From Autumnicola psychrophila (GTDB lineage: Bacteria > Bacteroidota > Bacteroidia > Flavobacteriales > Flavobacteriaceae): DNA of 64,000 nucleotides. Below are positions 18,961 to 27,656 of the stretch, piece by piece. Position 1 is the first letter of the stretch. Every line of letters begins with the position of its first letter. The stretch is taken from the NCBI RefSeq assembly GCF_031846645.1, contig NZ_JAVRHN010000001.1, positions 372,001 to 436,000 on the forward strand, given 5' to 3'. The translations under genes were made by a program, and so were the position numbers. The notes beneath the pieces were generated by a model. It had not been told where the DNA came from. It ran no database searches and was given only the letters and a program-made list of their open reading frames with translations.

Positions 18961-20856
18961 CTACCATCCCGGATTTTGGTGAAACTCAGGACATATACTC
19001 ACATCCGATACTTTTAATGGCAGCCAATAATGTTTTTCGGAAAAATCACGTTCCAGAATGAGCTCTTCCCTAAGATTCACCACATGGTTTTCCCTGGGGG
19101 TTTCATGATCAAAGGATGCTGCACGGTCAAATTCATGGGACGTTTTAATGGTATAAGGAAGTTCAGTTAACAACAACCAACGACGAAGATCATTAAAGCG
19201 GTGTCTTTCAAAGGCCAATTCCACGGCACGTTCACGTCTCAATTCAGGCAAAAAAGCCTCTAAAGAACCAGTAAAGTTACTATGTACCGGATCTACACCA
19301 GCTCTGGACCGGATGACATTCACCGCTTCCACTGCTGTTAGATTAAAACCTCCCGCAGTATTATTGGGGCCAGAGCTAACTGCGGTAGCCTCGGCATACA
19401 TCAGGTAAACATCGGCCAGACGCATATAAGGCACCATAAGGTGGAGGGCATAACCATAATCAAACTTTCGGTCAAATCTGTTCGCTGTTAACGGAATAAA
19501 TTTATTATTAACATAACCCGTACGGCTTCCATTAACGACATCGCGGTAAGCTCCTTCAGTGTACAGACTCGCATAGCGAAGCTGCTCTGGGTTTTCCTCG
19601 CTTGGAGGTATGGATCCCTCGACAACCTGCACCCCATCATAAAGAATATCATGATAAAAACGTGGATCACGCCCTTCCCAGGGATGTTCAGGATCATATC
19701 CTGATTCAGGATCGGCCTGGGTTATATCATCCGGCAAAGGCATTCCATTGGCCATCCCATAGAAGCTAACATAATTGGCTGTAGGATAAAATCTAGCAGG
19801 ATCCCCGTGATCATTCACTACAGAAGGCAAATATTGACCACTAATTCTCCAGTTTGAAGCATTAGCCGAAACATAAGTAGGGCGGAAAATAGCTTCCGTA
19901 CCACCTGGGATAGCCCAGTTCTGTCCGGTTGTATAAAAATTATCACTATAGTCTTCAAAAGGAAGCAATTCATATTGAGTTTGCCCACTTTCGACCAGGG
20001 ACAATAATTCTCCGAATGCAGATGCCCCACGCTGGGCAAATTGCTGATTATAACTCTTGCTTCCAGTAGATTCATAATTCATTAAGGGACTGGCAGCCCA
20101 AAGAAGGTCTTTCCCTAAATAACCGAGGGCCATTATCTTGTTGATGCGCAAATCATTTTTTCCAAGTGTTCGCCTACCTGCCACTGTATTGTCCCAATCA
20201 ATCGGCAAAAGATCAGCAGCTGCCCTTAAATCTGCTGCAACCAATTCCGCACTCTCATGGTAACTTAGACGGGGCTCACAAATTTGTTCATCAGAAGGGA
20301 GCACTTCATCGATGTAAGGCATGCCTCCAAAGTACTGGATCAACTGAAAATGAAACCAACCCCTGAAAAATAGCAGTTGTCCTTCAATAAGCCTTCTTTC
20401 TTCCTCTGTAGCATCTGTCATGAGGTCCAGGTTGGCTAAACCAATATTTGCCTTTCTAATTCCATACCAGGCAAGCGGCCACAAGCCTCCATCATGAGCA
20501 CCTCCATTGGTTTCAGCACTCCCATCCATCCATCCGGCACCCCAGCCGTCATGCTCTGCTTGCCAACCCCAGAAGTCGCCATTTTCAATTTTCACCCCAA
20601 AGTGAAAGTTAGGACCAGGAGATTGGATCTCATCGTCTCCCCAGTTCCACGAAGAAGTCCAGTAACTGGTAGTAAAGTTTGGAACGGCCATATAAAGCTC
20701 TTCTGTAAATCCCTGAAAATTTTGAAAATTTCGAAAGGCAGTCTCTTCTGATATAACCGAATCTGGCGTTCTTTCCAGATAGTCCTCACAGGAGACCATC
20801 ATGAGCATTGCTATAAAAAAGCTGCTCCTAACAATAGTTCTTATATATATTTTCAT
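18961..20856 (-). CDS. SusD/RagB family surface glycan-binding lipoprotein (pair 1)
   Basis: SusD-like protein of about 631 residues. The ATG at 20,856 (MKIYIRTIVRSSFFIAMLMM) gives a lipoprotein signal with lipobox MVSC. An in-frame TTG nine bases upstream is less likely. The N-terminal SusD region has ERTPDSVISEETAFRNFQNF, the middle has FFRGWFHFQLIQYFGGMPYI, and the C-terminal part has RRERAVELAFERHRFNDLRR and ends CPEFHQNPGW, all family hallmarks. It lies 11 bp downstream of its SusC partner. It and the second SusD are distant paralogues, not a recent duplication. Confidence 0.93.
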   Translation of the reverse strand: MKIYIRTIVRSSFFIAMLMMVSCEDYLERTPDSVISEETAFRNFQNFQGFTEELYMAVPNFTTSYWTSSWNWGDDEIQSPGPNFHFGVKIENGDFWGWQAEHDGWGAGWMDGSAETNGGAHDGGLWPLAWYGIRKANIGLANLDLMTDATEEERRLIEGQLLFFRGWFHFQLIQYFGGMPYIDEVLPSDEQICEPRLSYHESAELVAADLRAAADLLPIDWDNTVAGRRTLGKNDLRINKIMALGYLGKDLLWAASPLMNYESTGSKSYNQQFAQRGASAFGELLSLVESGQTQYELLPFEDYSDNFYTTGQNWAIPGGTEAIFRPTYVSANASNWRISGQYLPSVVNDHGDPARFYPTANYVSFYGMANGMPLPDDITQADPESGYDPEHPWEGRDPRFYHDILYDGVQVVEGSIPPSEENPEQLRYASLYTEGAYRDVVNGSRTGYVNNKFIPLTANRFDRKFDYGYALHLMVPYMRLADVYLMYAEATAVSSGPNNTAGGFNLTAVEAVNVIRSRAGVDPVHSNFTGSLEAFLPELRRERAVELAFERHRFNDLRRWLLLTELPYTIKTSHEFDRAASFDHETPRENHVVNLREELILERDFSEKHYWLPLKVSDVSICPEFHQNPGW

Positions 20857-20867
20857 AACAAACAAAT

Positions 20868-23800
20868 TTAAAATGTCATATTTAATCCCAGGTTAAACCT
20901 TTTAACCGTAGGGTAAGCTCCTTGATTACCTATTCCCGAAAAGTTCGATTCACGATCGTCAGGCATTTCAGTCCACAGCAAAAGGTTATTGCCATTTATA
21001 TACACCCGCAGGTTTTGAAGACCAAACCTACTCACTGCTTCAGAGTCGAATCGGTAAGCGATTTCTGCATTCTTCAGGCGAAGGTATGAAGCGTCGTAAT
21101 AATACCGGTGCCCCATAAAGTTTCCGGGAGGAACTGAACTCCAACGCGGCATGGGCGTATCGGCATTTGGAACATCTTTGGACCAGAAGGTACCCTGCTC
21201 AAAAACCGTATTTGATTGATTTCCAAGACTGGTAAGAGATACATTCCGAGTAACATTATTTACTCCGTAGAACTGTGCAAATGCGGTAAAGCCTTTCCAT
21301 CCAAATCCTACATTGGTGCTAAAAGTATTCTGGGGTATACCGGAATAGCCAAAAGGGGCCGAATCAAAAGTGTCAATTATTCCGTCTCCATTATAGTCAA
21401 GGATCTGGTAGTTTCCAGGGATTTTATTGAGGTTATTGGTATTGTGAACTGTGCTCGCATATAGTTCGTCCCAGGTATTGTAATATTCGCTTGCGATATG
21501 AGTCCGGGTCTGTCCCAGTGCATATCCCGCCTGCTTTTGATAATCGGGTAACAATGCGGGATCATCCCGATCAAGTATCTCATCCTTTGCATGCGTCATG
21601 GTAAAGTCGGCCCATAAGTTCAATCCATTGGCAAAGGTATGATTAACGCCTAAGGTTATTTCATAACCCTGGGTCCTCACGCGCCCGAGGTTGGCTGCAG
21701 GAGCATCTGCACCAAAATAGGAAGGCACCGCTCTGTCACCTGCCATCAGGATATCTATCCGGTTATCTCGAAAGACGTCTATGGATCCATCAAAAAGACC
21801 CTTAAATATCCCGAAATCCATACCCAAGTTATATTTATATACCGTCTCCCAACGAACAAAAGGATTCCCTACCTGTTCCTGAGTGTACCATGCATAAGGG
21901 CTTCGCTCACCACCCTCGCCAACTAATCCAAGTTGAGAATTTCCTCCATATCCCCATTCATCCATGAAAAGAAACCTTGCACCTATATTGTCGTCTCCTA
22001 CTTCTCCATAAGAGGCACGCAGTTTTAGCATATCAAGGAATGAAAACGAATCCATAAATTCTTCATTGGTTACCATCCATCCCAGCCCTCCTGAAGAGAA
22101 GAAGGCAAACCGGTATTCAGGAGCAAATTTTTCTGAACCATTATAGGCACCATTATACTCCAGCATATATTTGCTTTTATAATTATAGGTGGCCCGGAAA
22201 ACCCAGTCTTCACGATATGCTGGAATTCCATTACCAATGGCATCTTTCTGGCGATTCATAAGCCCCATAAGATTGTAGTTGTGATCTTCTGCAATGGTAT
22301 TTGCATAATCCAGTTTTAATTGATAGAAGATCCTACGAAGTGGGACTTCCTGACCCTGATCAACAATAATATTCCCACTCACAGGTGACCATTGTGGTCC
22401 AGGGGTATAAAAATCAAGCCCTGTGGTAGAACTTACACCCTCGGCAAGAACTACCCGCCCGGTTTCGGGATCAATCCACTTTTCCTGGGCGTCGTTGTAC
22501 AAGTCATTTACCCCCCTTTCACCTTCTAAGAAGGTATTATCCACAGCCAAAGTTCCATTGAAATTTAAACCTTCCAATATCATACTTAAATCCTGGTCCA
22601 GGACAAAAGTCGTTGAGATACGGGCAGTAGTTTGCTTTTCTACTCCACTAATGGACAAGATCCGCACAGAGTTATACCCTTTTTGAATATTAGGAGCATA
22701 ATACCCATAGATACCGTCTGAATACTGTGGCATAAATAGGGTTGGATCACCGCGATAAGCGGCATCCCAGAAACCATAATCATTACCCCCACCCCAAGGA
22801 CTCCTCCGAACACCATAGGTACCCCCTAAATCTGTTCGGAGTTTTGTAGTAGGCGTAATCTGAAAATCTAAGTTACTCCTGAAATTCAAGCGGTTATACT
22901 CATAACCAGGATCATAACCCCTGTTATTATCGAAATCCCGGAACAAATCCCCTTCATTCTGAAAATCGAGTGTAGCAAAGTATTTAACAAAATCTGTACC
23001 TCCACGGATGTTTAAGTTAGCATTATATGCCATAGCATAATCCTTAAATAAGATCTCTTGCCAATCAACATTGGGATAACGTTCACTTTCCTCGAGACTG
23101 GCGGGATTAAGATACTTATACCTGGTTTCTTCAGGTATTATATCACCCCAACTAGCGGGATTGTCGGAAAGTTCATATTCAATTGCCCTGTTTCTAAGCC
23201 CAATAGCATCGTAAGCATCGTATTTACCAGGCAATTTAGAAACCACCTTCATCGTTGAACTAAAATTGGCCGTGATTTCTGCCGCACCCGTGAGCCCTCT
23301 TTTTGTTGTTACAATGATTACCCCATTGGCACCCCGGGAACCAAATACCGCAGTAGCCGAAGCATCTTTTAAAACAGATATTGATTCAACCGAACTAATA
23401 GACATGTTAGTAAAAAATCCTGGGCGTTCTACTCCATCCACCAAAATCAAAGGAGATGTACCATTCCAGCTATTTTGTCCCCTAATCACAATTTGCGGAG
23501 TTTCCCCACCGGGTATACCTGTACTGGCAGAAGTTACTAATCCAGGTAGCGCACCCGTCAATGCAGCACCAATATCGGATACTCCACCGGTACGTTCCAG
23601 AACTTCACTATTAGTTTGAGAAACGGCACCCACAACAGTTTCCTTCTTCTGGGTCCCATATCCCACTATTACCACTTCTTCAAGCGCACTCTGATCGGTC
23701 TCCATAACAACATTAATCTCGGAATCATTCCCTATTTCCCTCTCCAAGGTTTGAAATCCTACAAAACTAAATGTTAAGGTAGTCGCCGACTCAGGCACAG

Positions 23801-24050
23801 TGATTTCATAAAAACCCTCCATATCTGTTATAGTTCCTATAGAGGTTCCTTTTACTATAACATTTACGCCTGGAAGACCTAGATTATCCTCAGAAGATGT
23901 AACTATTCCACTAATTGTTTGTTGCTGTTCTCCTTCACTTCTTCGCTCATTATTATTAGCGTAGATGGCAGAAGAAAACAAAAATTCAACTAATAGCCCG
24001 ACGACCATCAACTTCGCCAGATATGGAAACTGTAATAATCTTATTCTCAT
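20868..24050 (-). CDS. SusC/RagA TonB-dependent outer-membrane transporter (pair 1)
   Basis: First gene of the xylan locus, 1060 residues. It has an N-terminal export signal ending near AIYAN, and a canonical carboxypeptidase-D-like sandwich (TISGIVTSSEDNLGLPGVNV, then GTSIGTITDMEGFYEI). The TonB-box/plug region follows (EEVVIVGYGTQKKETVVGAV, LVDGVERPGFFTNM, ISVLKDASATAVFGSRGANG, VIIVTTKRG), then a long barrel ending RFNLGLNMTF. This is the standard SusC layout of Bacteroidota polysaccharide loci. Together with the downstream SusD it forms an oligosaccharide import complex. About 1.5 kb of decayed, gene-poor DNA lies upstream, where the locus promoter must be. Confidence 0.95.
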   Translation of the reverse strand: MRIRLLQFPYLAKLMVVGLLVEFLFSSAIYANNNERRSEGEQQQTISGIVTSSEDNLGLPGVNVIVKGTSIGTITDMEGFYEITVPESATTLTFSFVGFQTLEREIGNDSEINVVMETDQSALEEVVIVGYGTQKKETVVGAVSQTNSEVLERTGGVSDIGAALTGALPGLVTSASTGIPGGETPQIVIRGQNSWNGTSPLILVDGVERPGFFTNMSISSVESISVLKDASATAVFGSRGANGVIIVTTKRGLTGAAEITANFSSTMKVVSKLPGKYDAYDAIGLRNRAIEYELSDNPASWGDIIPEETRYKYLNPASLEESERYPNVDWQEILFKDYAMAYNANLNIRGGTDFVKYFATLDFQNEGDLFRDFDNNRGYDPGYEYNRLNFRSNLDFQITPTTKLRTDLGGTYGVRRSPWGGGNDYGFWDAAYRGDPTLFMPQYSDGIYGYYAPNIQKGYNSVRILSISGVEKQTTARISTTFVLDQDLSMILEGLNFNGTLAVDNTFLEGERGVNDLYNDAQEKWIDPETGRVVLAEGVSSTTGLDFYTPGPQWSPVSGNIIVDQGQEVPLRRIFYQLKLDYANTIAEDHNYNLMGLMNRQKDAIGNGIPAYREDWVFRATYNYKSKYMLEYNGAYNGSEKFAPEYRFAFFSSGGLGWMVTNEEFMDSFSFLDMLKLRASYGEVGDDNIGARFLFMDEWGYGGNSQLGLVGEGGERSPYAWYTQEQVGNPFVRWETVYKYNLGMDFGIFKGLFDGSIDVFRDNRIDILMAGDRAVPSYFGADAPAANLGRVRTQGYEITLGVNHTFANGLNLWADFTMTHAKDEILDRDDPALLPDYQKQAGYALGQTRTHIASEYYNTWDELYASTVHNTNNLNKIPGNYQILDYNGDGIIDTFDSAPFGYSGIPQNTFSTNVGFGWKGFTAFAQFYGVNNVTRNVSLTSLGNQSNTVFEQGTFWSKDVPNADTPMPRWSSVPPGNFMGHRYYYDASYLRLKNAEIAYRFDSEAVSRFGLQNLRVYINGNNLLLWTEMPDDRESNFSGIGNQGAYPTVKRFNLGLNMTF

Positions 24051-24411
24051 ATTATAAAATATTTAAAGACTTGATTGAAAAGATGCTGTATCATAATTAT
24101 TAATCCTTTGTTTAACCTATTACGTTTTAGTAATAAATGAAAAAGCTGATTTGCTCAAAGCAGAGCTGGAGCCTCCTTTTTGGTCACTAATAATGTATGG
24201 ACGCCGCAATTGTTGAATGAGTTGAAATTTTACCATTATTTAGCCGTTTTAAAATAATATTTGGGTGCTTTTCTATTTCAGTTCCTTTGCTCAGATATCT
24301 TTGTAGAAAACGCCGCCTTCAGTCCAGAAAGCGAAATAAATTTATGAAACTTTTTAGTATTCTTTAACTTAAAAAATCAAAAAATGTAAAAATAACACAA
24401 TAATCTCTTTT

Positions 24412-24478
24412 CAAATATATTTTTTAATCCCCTGGCACCTCTATTCTTATGTAACAAATTGTTTCCGCTATGTTACAT
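24412..24478 (-). promoter_or_regulatory. Candidate promoter/operator region of the xylan locus
   Basis: On the minus strand, 24,412-24,419 reads TATATTTG, a match to the Bacteroidota -7 box, about 360 bp before the first susC. No clear TTG lies at the right distance upstream. Thirty bases further upstream an 8 bp perfect inverted repeat, ATGTAACA then 14 bases then TGTTACAT (24,449-24,478), looks like a binding site for a dimeric regulator. No regulator gene lies nearby, so the role is a guess from symmetry and position. Confidence 0.35.
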
Positions 24479-24959
24479 TGCTAAAAAATCGAAGAAAAAC
24501 TACTAATAATCAAACGAAAACAGATGAATTAAGAGACTGAAAAATTTTATAAAACCAAGGTGTTCAGTCAGTTTAAGAAATGGTTATCGTAACAATATTT
24601 AAATGTTAAATTTATTGCTAAATGATCTTCATGAAATTTAATAGTGACAAAACAGCTAAAAATGCTATTATTTTAACATTTTTCATTATCTAATACTGTT
24701 TTTCTGAAGAATATTCTTGATAGAAACAAACCTGAAAAGGATATTATTTCCTTCAAATTGATCGTGCAGTTCTTCTCGTTTATATGGAAGTTGACTTGCA
24801 AAACAAAGCGGAACTTTAAGGTATTCACTAAGCTGCTCGGTTGTAATTATACATATTTAACTGAAAATCTTTAATAACTCTGTCCTAATAAGAATGTCTT
24901 CTTCTGTTATTGTATCAGGTCTCGATCCAAGGAAAATGAATAATTCTGATTCAGATCTC

Positions 24960-25320
24960 AGGTTAAACCTGTTCCTATAAACCCATTAAACTTTTAAGGA
25001 TTTAAAAATGTTTCTGCTACGACATTGTCCCAGCAGTTTCCTTTTCGGCTGATGAACTCCTTTTATCAAGCTATTATCGTGTGGAGGATGCTGGTAAATC
25101 TATGGCTTGCATATTGAATACCTTATCAGAGGTTGTTCTAGCGCTGTGATTTATGGCCATATTCCAAGCTTTTCTAATAGTATCTTCAGTAGTGAGGTTA
25201 TCGCTTAAAGCCTACCTAATAACCTTTCTGTTAAATAGAGCGATAATTACCGTTAACTAGTGACAGCCTTGCTTGGTTCGGATTACAACTTTTAACTCAA
25301 CTTACTTCCAAACTAATAGG
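24960..25320 (-). pseudogene. Decayed IS3-family transposase fragment
   Basis: Minus-strand frames contain pieces of the IS3 OrfB integrase core. About 25,140-25,260 reads LFNRKVIR, a stop, then ALSDNLTTEDTIRKAWNMA. About 24,985-25,045 reads SRKGNCWDNVVAETFLNP before a stop; GNCWDN with the following Glu is the third catalytic block of the IS3 group. Frameshifts and stops separate the pieces and no C-terminal tail or terminal repeats are visible. The element is long dead. The adjacent minus-strand reading TTEQLSEYLKVPLCFASQLP at about 24,740-24,850 is also a fragment, of a protein I do not recognise. Confidence 0.75.
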
Positions 25321-25490
25321 GTAAGTCCAGTTATTTTTTCAATTAAACAATTATCTAGATGAATTCAACAACAATACAAGTTCAACTTAAATTTTTAAAA
25401 TGTGACCTTAAGTTACATTTTGAAAAGCAGGAAACCTTTTAGTTCCCATTTGAAATCAAATTGATTCAAATAAAAAAATCTCCAAAACCT

Positions 25491-25527
25491 AAAAAACCAC
25501 GCTAATCCTAAGATTTGCGTGGTTTTG
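25491..25527 (-). terminator. Intrinsic terminator after tRNA-Arg
   Basis: On the minus strand, AAAACCACGC, a loop, GCGTGGTTTT and a T-rich tail form a strong hairpin 20 bp past the tRNA 3' end. It ends the yqeY-tRNA transcript before the polysaccharide island begins. Confidence 0.85.
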
Positions 25528-25547
25528 GTGCTAATGGTTATTAGCTT

Positions 25548-25624
25548 TGGTGACCCCGGAGGGATTCAAACCCCCAACCCTCAGAGCCGAAATCTGATGC
25601 GCTATTCAGTTGCGCCACGGGGCC
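25548..25624 (-). tRNA. tRNA-Arg (anticodon TCG)
   Basis: A complete cloverleaf of 77 nt with encoded CCA. The acceptor stem pairs GGCCCCG with CGGGGTC, the anticodon stem TCAGA/TCTGA encloses the loop TTTCGGC, so positions 34-36 are TCG, reading CGN arginine codons. The T arm is GGGGG-TTTGAAT-CCCTC. It lies 8 bp after the yqeY stop and shares its orientation, so the two are probably one transcript. Its 3' end faces the island, which makes it a plausible historic integration site. Confidence 0.95.
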
Positions 25625-25631
25625 GTTATTT

Positions 25632-26084
25632 TTATTTACTCAATTTGCTTTTTACAATAGAAGAAATGGTTTTACCGTCTGCCCTTCCTGCAAGTTCTTT
25701 TGAAACCATTCCCATCACCTTTCCCATATCCTGCATTCCGCTCGCATTGGTGTTCTGTATAATCTCTTCTATTTTTAATTCAATTTCTGCTTCACTCATT
25801 TGCTCTGGAAGAAAATTCTCAATTACTTCTGCCTGCTTTTCTTCAGGTTCAGCCAGATCTTCTCTCCCCTGCTCCCGGTAAATAGCAGCACTCTCCTTAC
25901 GCTGCTTTACAAGTTTCTGCAAGAGTTTAAGCTCTTCATCCTCGTTCAGACCATCCTTAGAAGCGCTATCAGTATTTGCCAGAAGAATAGCACTCTTTAC
26001 AGCCCTAAGAGCTTCCAGTTTCGTACTATCTTTAGCCCGCATCGCCGCTTTCATCTCAACCATTACTTCATCCTGTAGACTCAT
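25632..26084 (-). CDS. GatB/YqeY domain protein
   Basis: Small protein of about 150 residues that is homologous to the tail domain of GatB, the tRNA-dependent amidotransferase subunit, but stands alone. Its exact function is unsettled; a tRNA link is often proposed. I take the start at 26,084 (MSLQDEVMVEMKAAMRAKDS), because the 17 extra codons upstream are unlike the family. Conserved motifs are LEALRAVKSAI, LVKQRKESAAIYREQGREDL and the C-terminal GMVSKELAGRADGKTISSIV. The gene runs directly into tRNA-Arg. A TATATTCG box about 15-25 bp upstream may be its promoter. Confidence 0.9.
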   Translation of the reverse strand: MSLQDEVMVEMKAAMRAKDSTKLEALRAVKSAILLANTDSASKDGLNEDEELKLLQKLVKQRKESAAIYREQGREDLAEPEEKQAEVIENFLPEQMSEAEIELKIEEIIQNTNASGMQDMGKVMGMVSKELAGRADGKTISSIVKSKLSK

Positions 26085-26364
26085 ACTTTCTCGTTTCTGG
26101 GTGCGAATATAAAATATTATATTCAGAATTACCACTTAAATCTACTTCCAACATCAGATCCTTTTCAGTAAAATTTTTTATCATAATTATTTGCTCCCAA
26201 AGAGACGCTCTGTTTTTCCACATTTTCGGTCCTAAAATATTGTCGGCATTTCTATGACGTATAATTATTTAACACTCCTCCTTCTTTACCACTATCTTAA
26301 ATTCTGATAAGGTAAAACAATATTTTTATTAAAAGGATTATTTCCATTATGTTGGATTTATTCC

Positions 26365-26372
26365 TATTTTTG
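26365..26372 (+). promoter_or_regulatory. -7 promoter box of the radical-SAM gene
   Basis: TATTTTTG fits the TAnnTTTG consensus 18 bp before the start codon. The -33 element is weak. The 300 bp upstream to yqeY contains nothing else I can identify. Confidence 0.45.
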
Positions 26373-26390
26373 AAAAAATTGCTATGAGAA

Positions 26391-27656
26391 ATGAATTTTG
26401 ATAGAATTAAGGAAAAATTGTCCATCCTTGCAGATGCGGCTAAGTATGACGTCTCCTGCTCCAGCAGTGGTAGTATTCGTAAAAACAAAGGAAATGGGCT
26501 CGGAGATTCTTCAGGAATGGGGATTTGCCACAGCTATACAGAAGATGGCAGGTGTATTTCTCTGCTCAAAATTCTTCTTACTAACCATTGTATTTTTGAT
26601 TGTGCTTATTGCGTCACCCGTAAAAGCAATGATATAAAACGTGCCGCCTTTAAAGTGCAGGAAGTAGTAGATCTTACTATTAATTTCTACCGACGCAATT
26701 ATATTGAAGGTCTATTTCTTAGTTCAGGAATTTTTAAAGATGCTGATTATACTATGGAACGCCTTATTTTGGTTGCTAAAAAGCTTCGATTAGAAGAGAA
26801 TTTTAACGGGTACATTCATCTCAAATCCATACCTGGAGCAAGTGATGAGCTTATGCAGGAAGCCGGTTTATATGCAGACAGGCTGAGCGTTAACATTGAA
26901 ATACCTACGGTTTCCGGTTTAAAACTTTTGGCTCCAGATAAGAAACATGAAGATTTCATGAAACCTATGCGTAAGGTTAGAAATGCAATTACAAAAAATC
27001 GCGAAGAGAGTAAAATCTTAAAATCCACACCAAAATATGCTCCTGCGGGACAAAGCACACAAATGATTGTTGGGGCCACAGGAGAGACAGACAGGGACAT
27101 TATGTACACTGCTACCTACTTTTACAAAAAATATGAAATGAAAAGGGTTTACTATTCCGGCTATGTGCCGGTTACCACCGATCCCCGACTGCCAGCTCTC
27201 ACCTCTGCCGTTCCCATGTTGCGGGAGAACCGTCTTTATCAAACAGATTGGCTGCTCCGCTTTTACGGCTTTGACATAAGAGAACTATTAAATGAAGAAC
27301 ATAAAAATTTAGATACAGATATTGATCCCAAATTAAGCTGGGCGCTTCGCAACATGCACCTTTTTCCTGTAGATATAAATAAAGCTGAAAAACAATTGCT
27401 GGCACGTGTCCCGGGAATTGGGCTAAAATCGGTTCATAAAATTATTAATGCCCGTAAACATCGCTGTTTAAATTGGGAACATCTTAGAAAGATTGGAATT
27501 GCCCTCAATCGCGCAAAATATTTTATTGTTTGTAATTCACATGGGTGGGAGACGAAAGATCTTTCTTCAGAAAAAATTAAAGGTTTAATACTTAAAAACT
27601 CAAGCAGCAAATTTAAAAAGAATTATAGTCCGCAATTGTCAATTTTCGACTCATGA
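26391..27656 (+). CDS. Radical-SAM putative DNA modification/repair protein (TIGR03916 type)
   Basis: Radical SAM protein of 421 residues. The [4Fe-4S] motif is CIFDCAYC (Cys67, Cys71, Cys74; the CxxxCxxC form), preceded by a short cysteine-containing segment. The SAM barrel continues through GLFLSSGIFKDADYTMERL, HLKSIPGAS and DRLSVNIEIPT. Residues about 335-375 form a helix-hairpin-helix (LLARVPGIGLKSVHKIINAR), a DNA-binding element. The family is always paired with a DUF4130 protein related to or fused with uracil-DNA glycosylase, hence the presumed role in DNA repair or modification; no activity is established that I know of. The partner overlaps it by 4 bp (ATGA). Confidence 0.88.
   Translation: MNFDRIKEKLSILADAAKYDVSCSSSGSIRKNKGNGLGDSSGMGICHSYTEDGRCISLLKILLTNHCIFDCAYCVTRKSNDIKRAAFKVQEVVDLTINFYRRNYIEGLFLSSGIFKDADYTMERLILVAKKLRLEENFNGYIHLKSIPGASDELMQEAGLYADRLSVNIEIPTVSGLKLLAPDKKHEDFMKPMRKVRNAITKNREESKILKSTPKYAPAGQSTQMIVGATGETDRDIMYTATYFYKKYEMKRVYYSGYVPVTTDPRLPALTSAVPMLRENRLYQTDWLLRFYGFDIRELLNEEHKNLDTDIDPKLSWALRNMHLFPVDINKAEKQLLARVPGIGLKSVHKIINARKHRCLNWEHLRKIGIALNRAKYFIVCNSHGWETKDLSSEKIKGLILKNSSSKFKKNYSPQLSIFDS

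Larger units (their letters stand above)
24051..25490. other. 1.4 kb without an intact gene
   Basis: This stretch between the first susC and tRNA-Arg has no open gene. It holds the candidate promoter and inverted repeat at 24,412-24,478, an unrecognised protein fragment at about 24,740-24,960 on the minus strand, and the IS3 remnant at 24,960-25,320. The remainder is AT-rich DNA in which I see nothing else. Confidence 0.6.
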
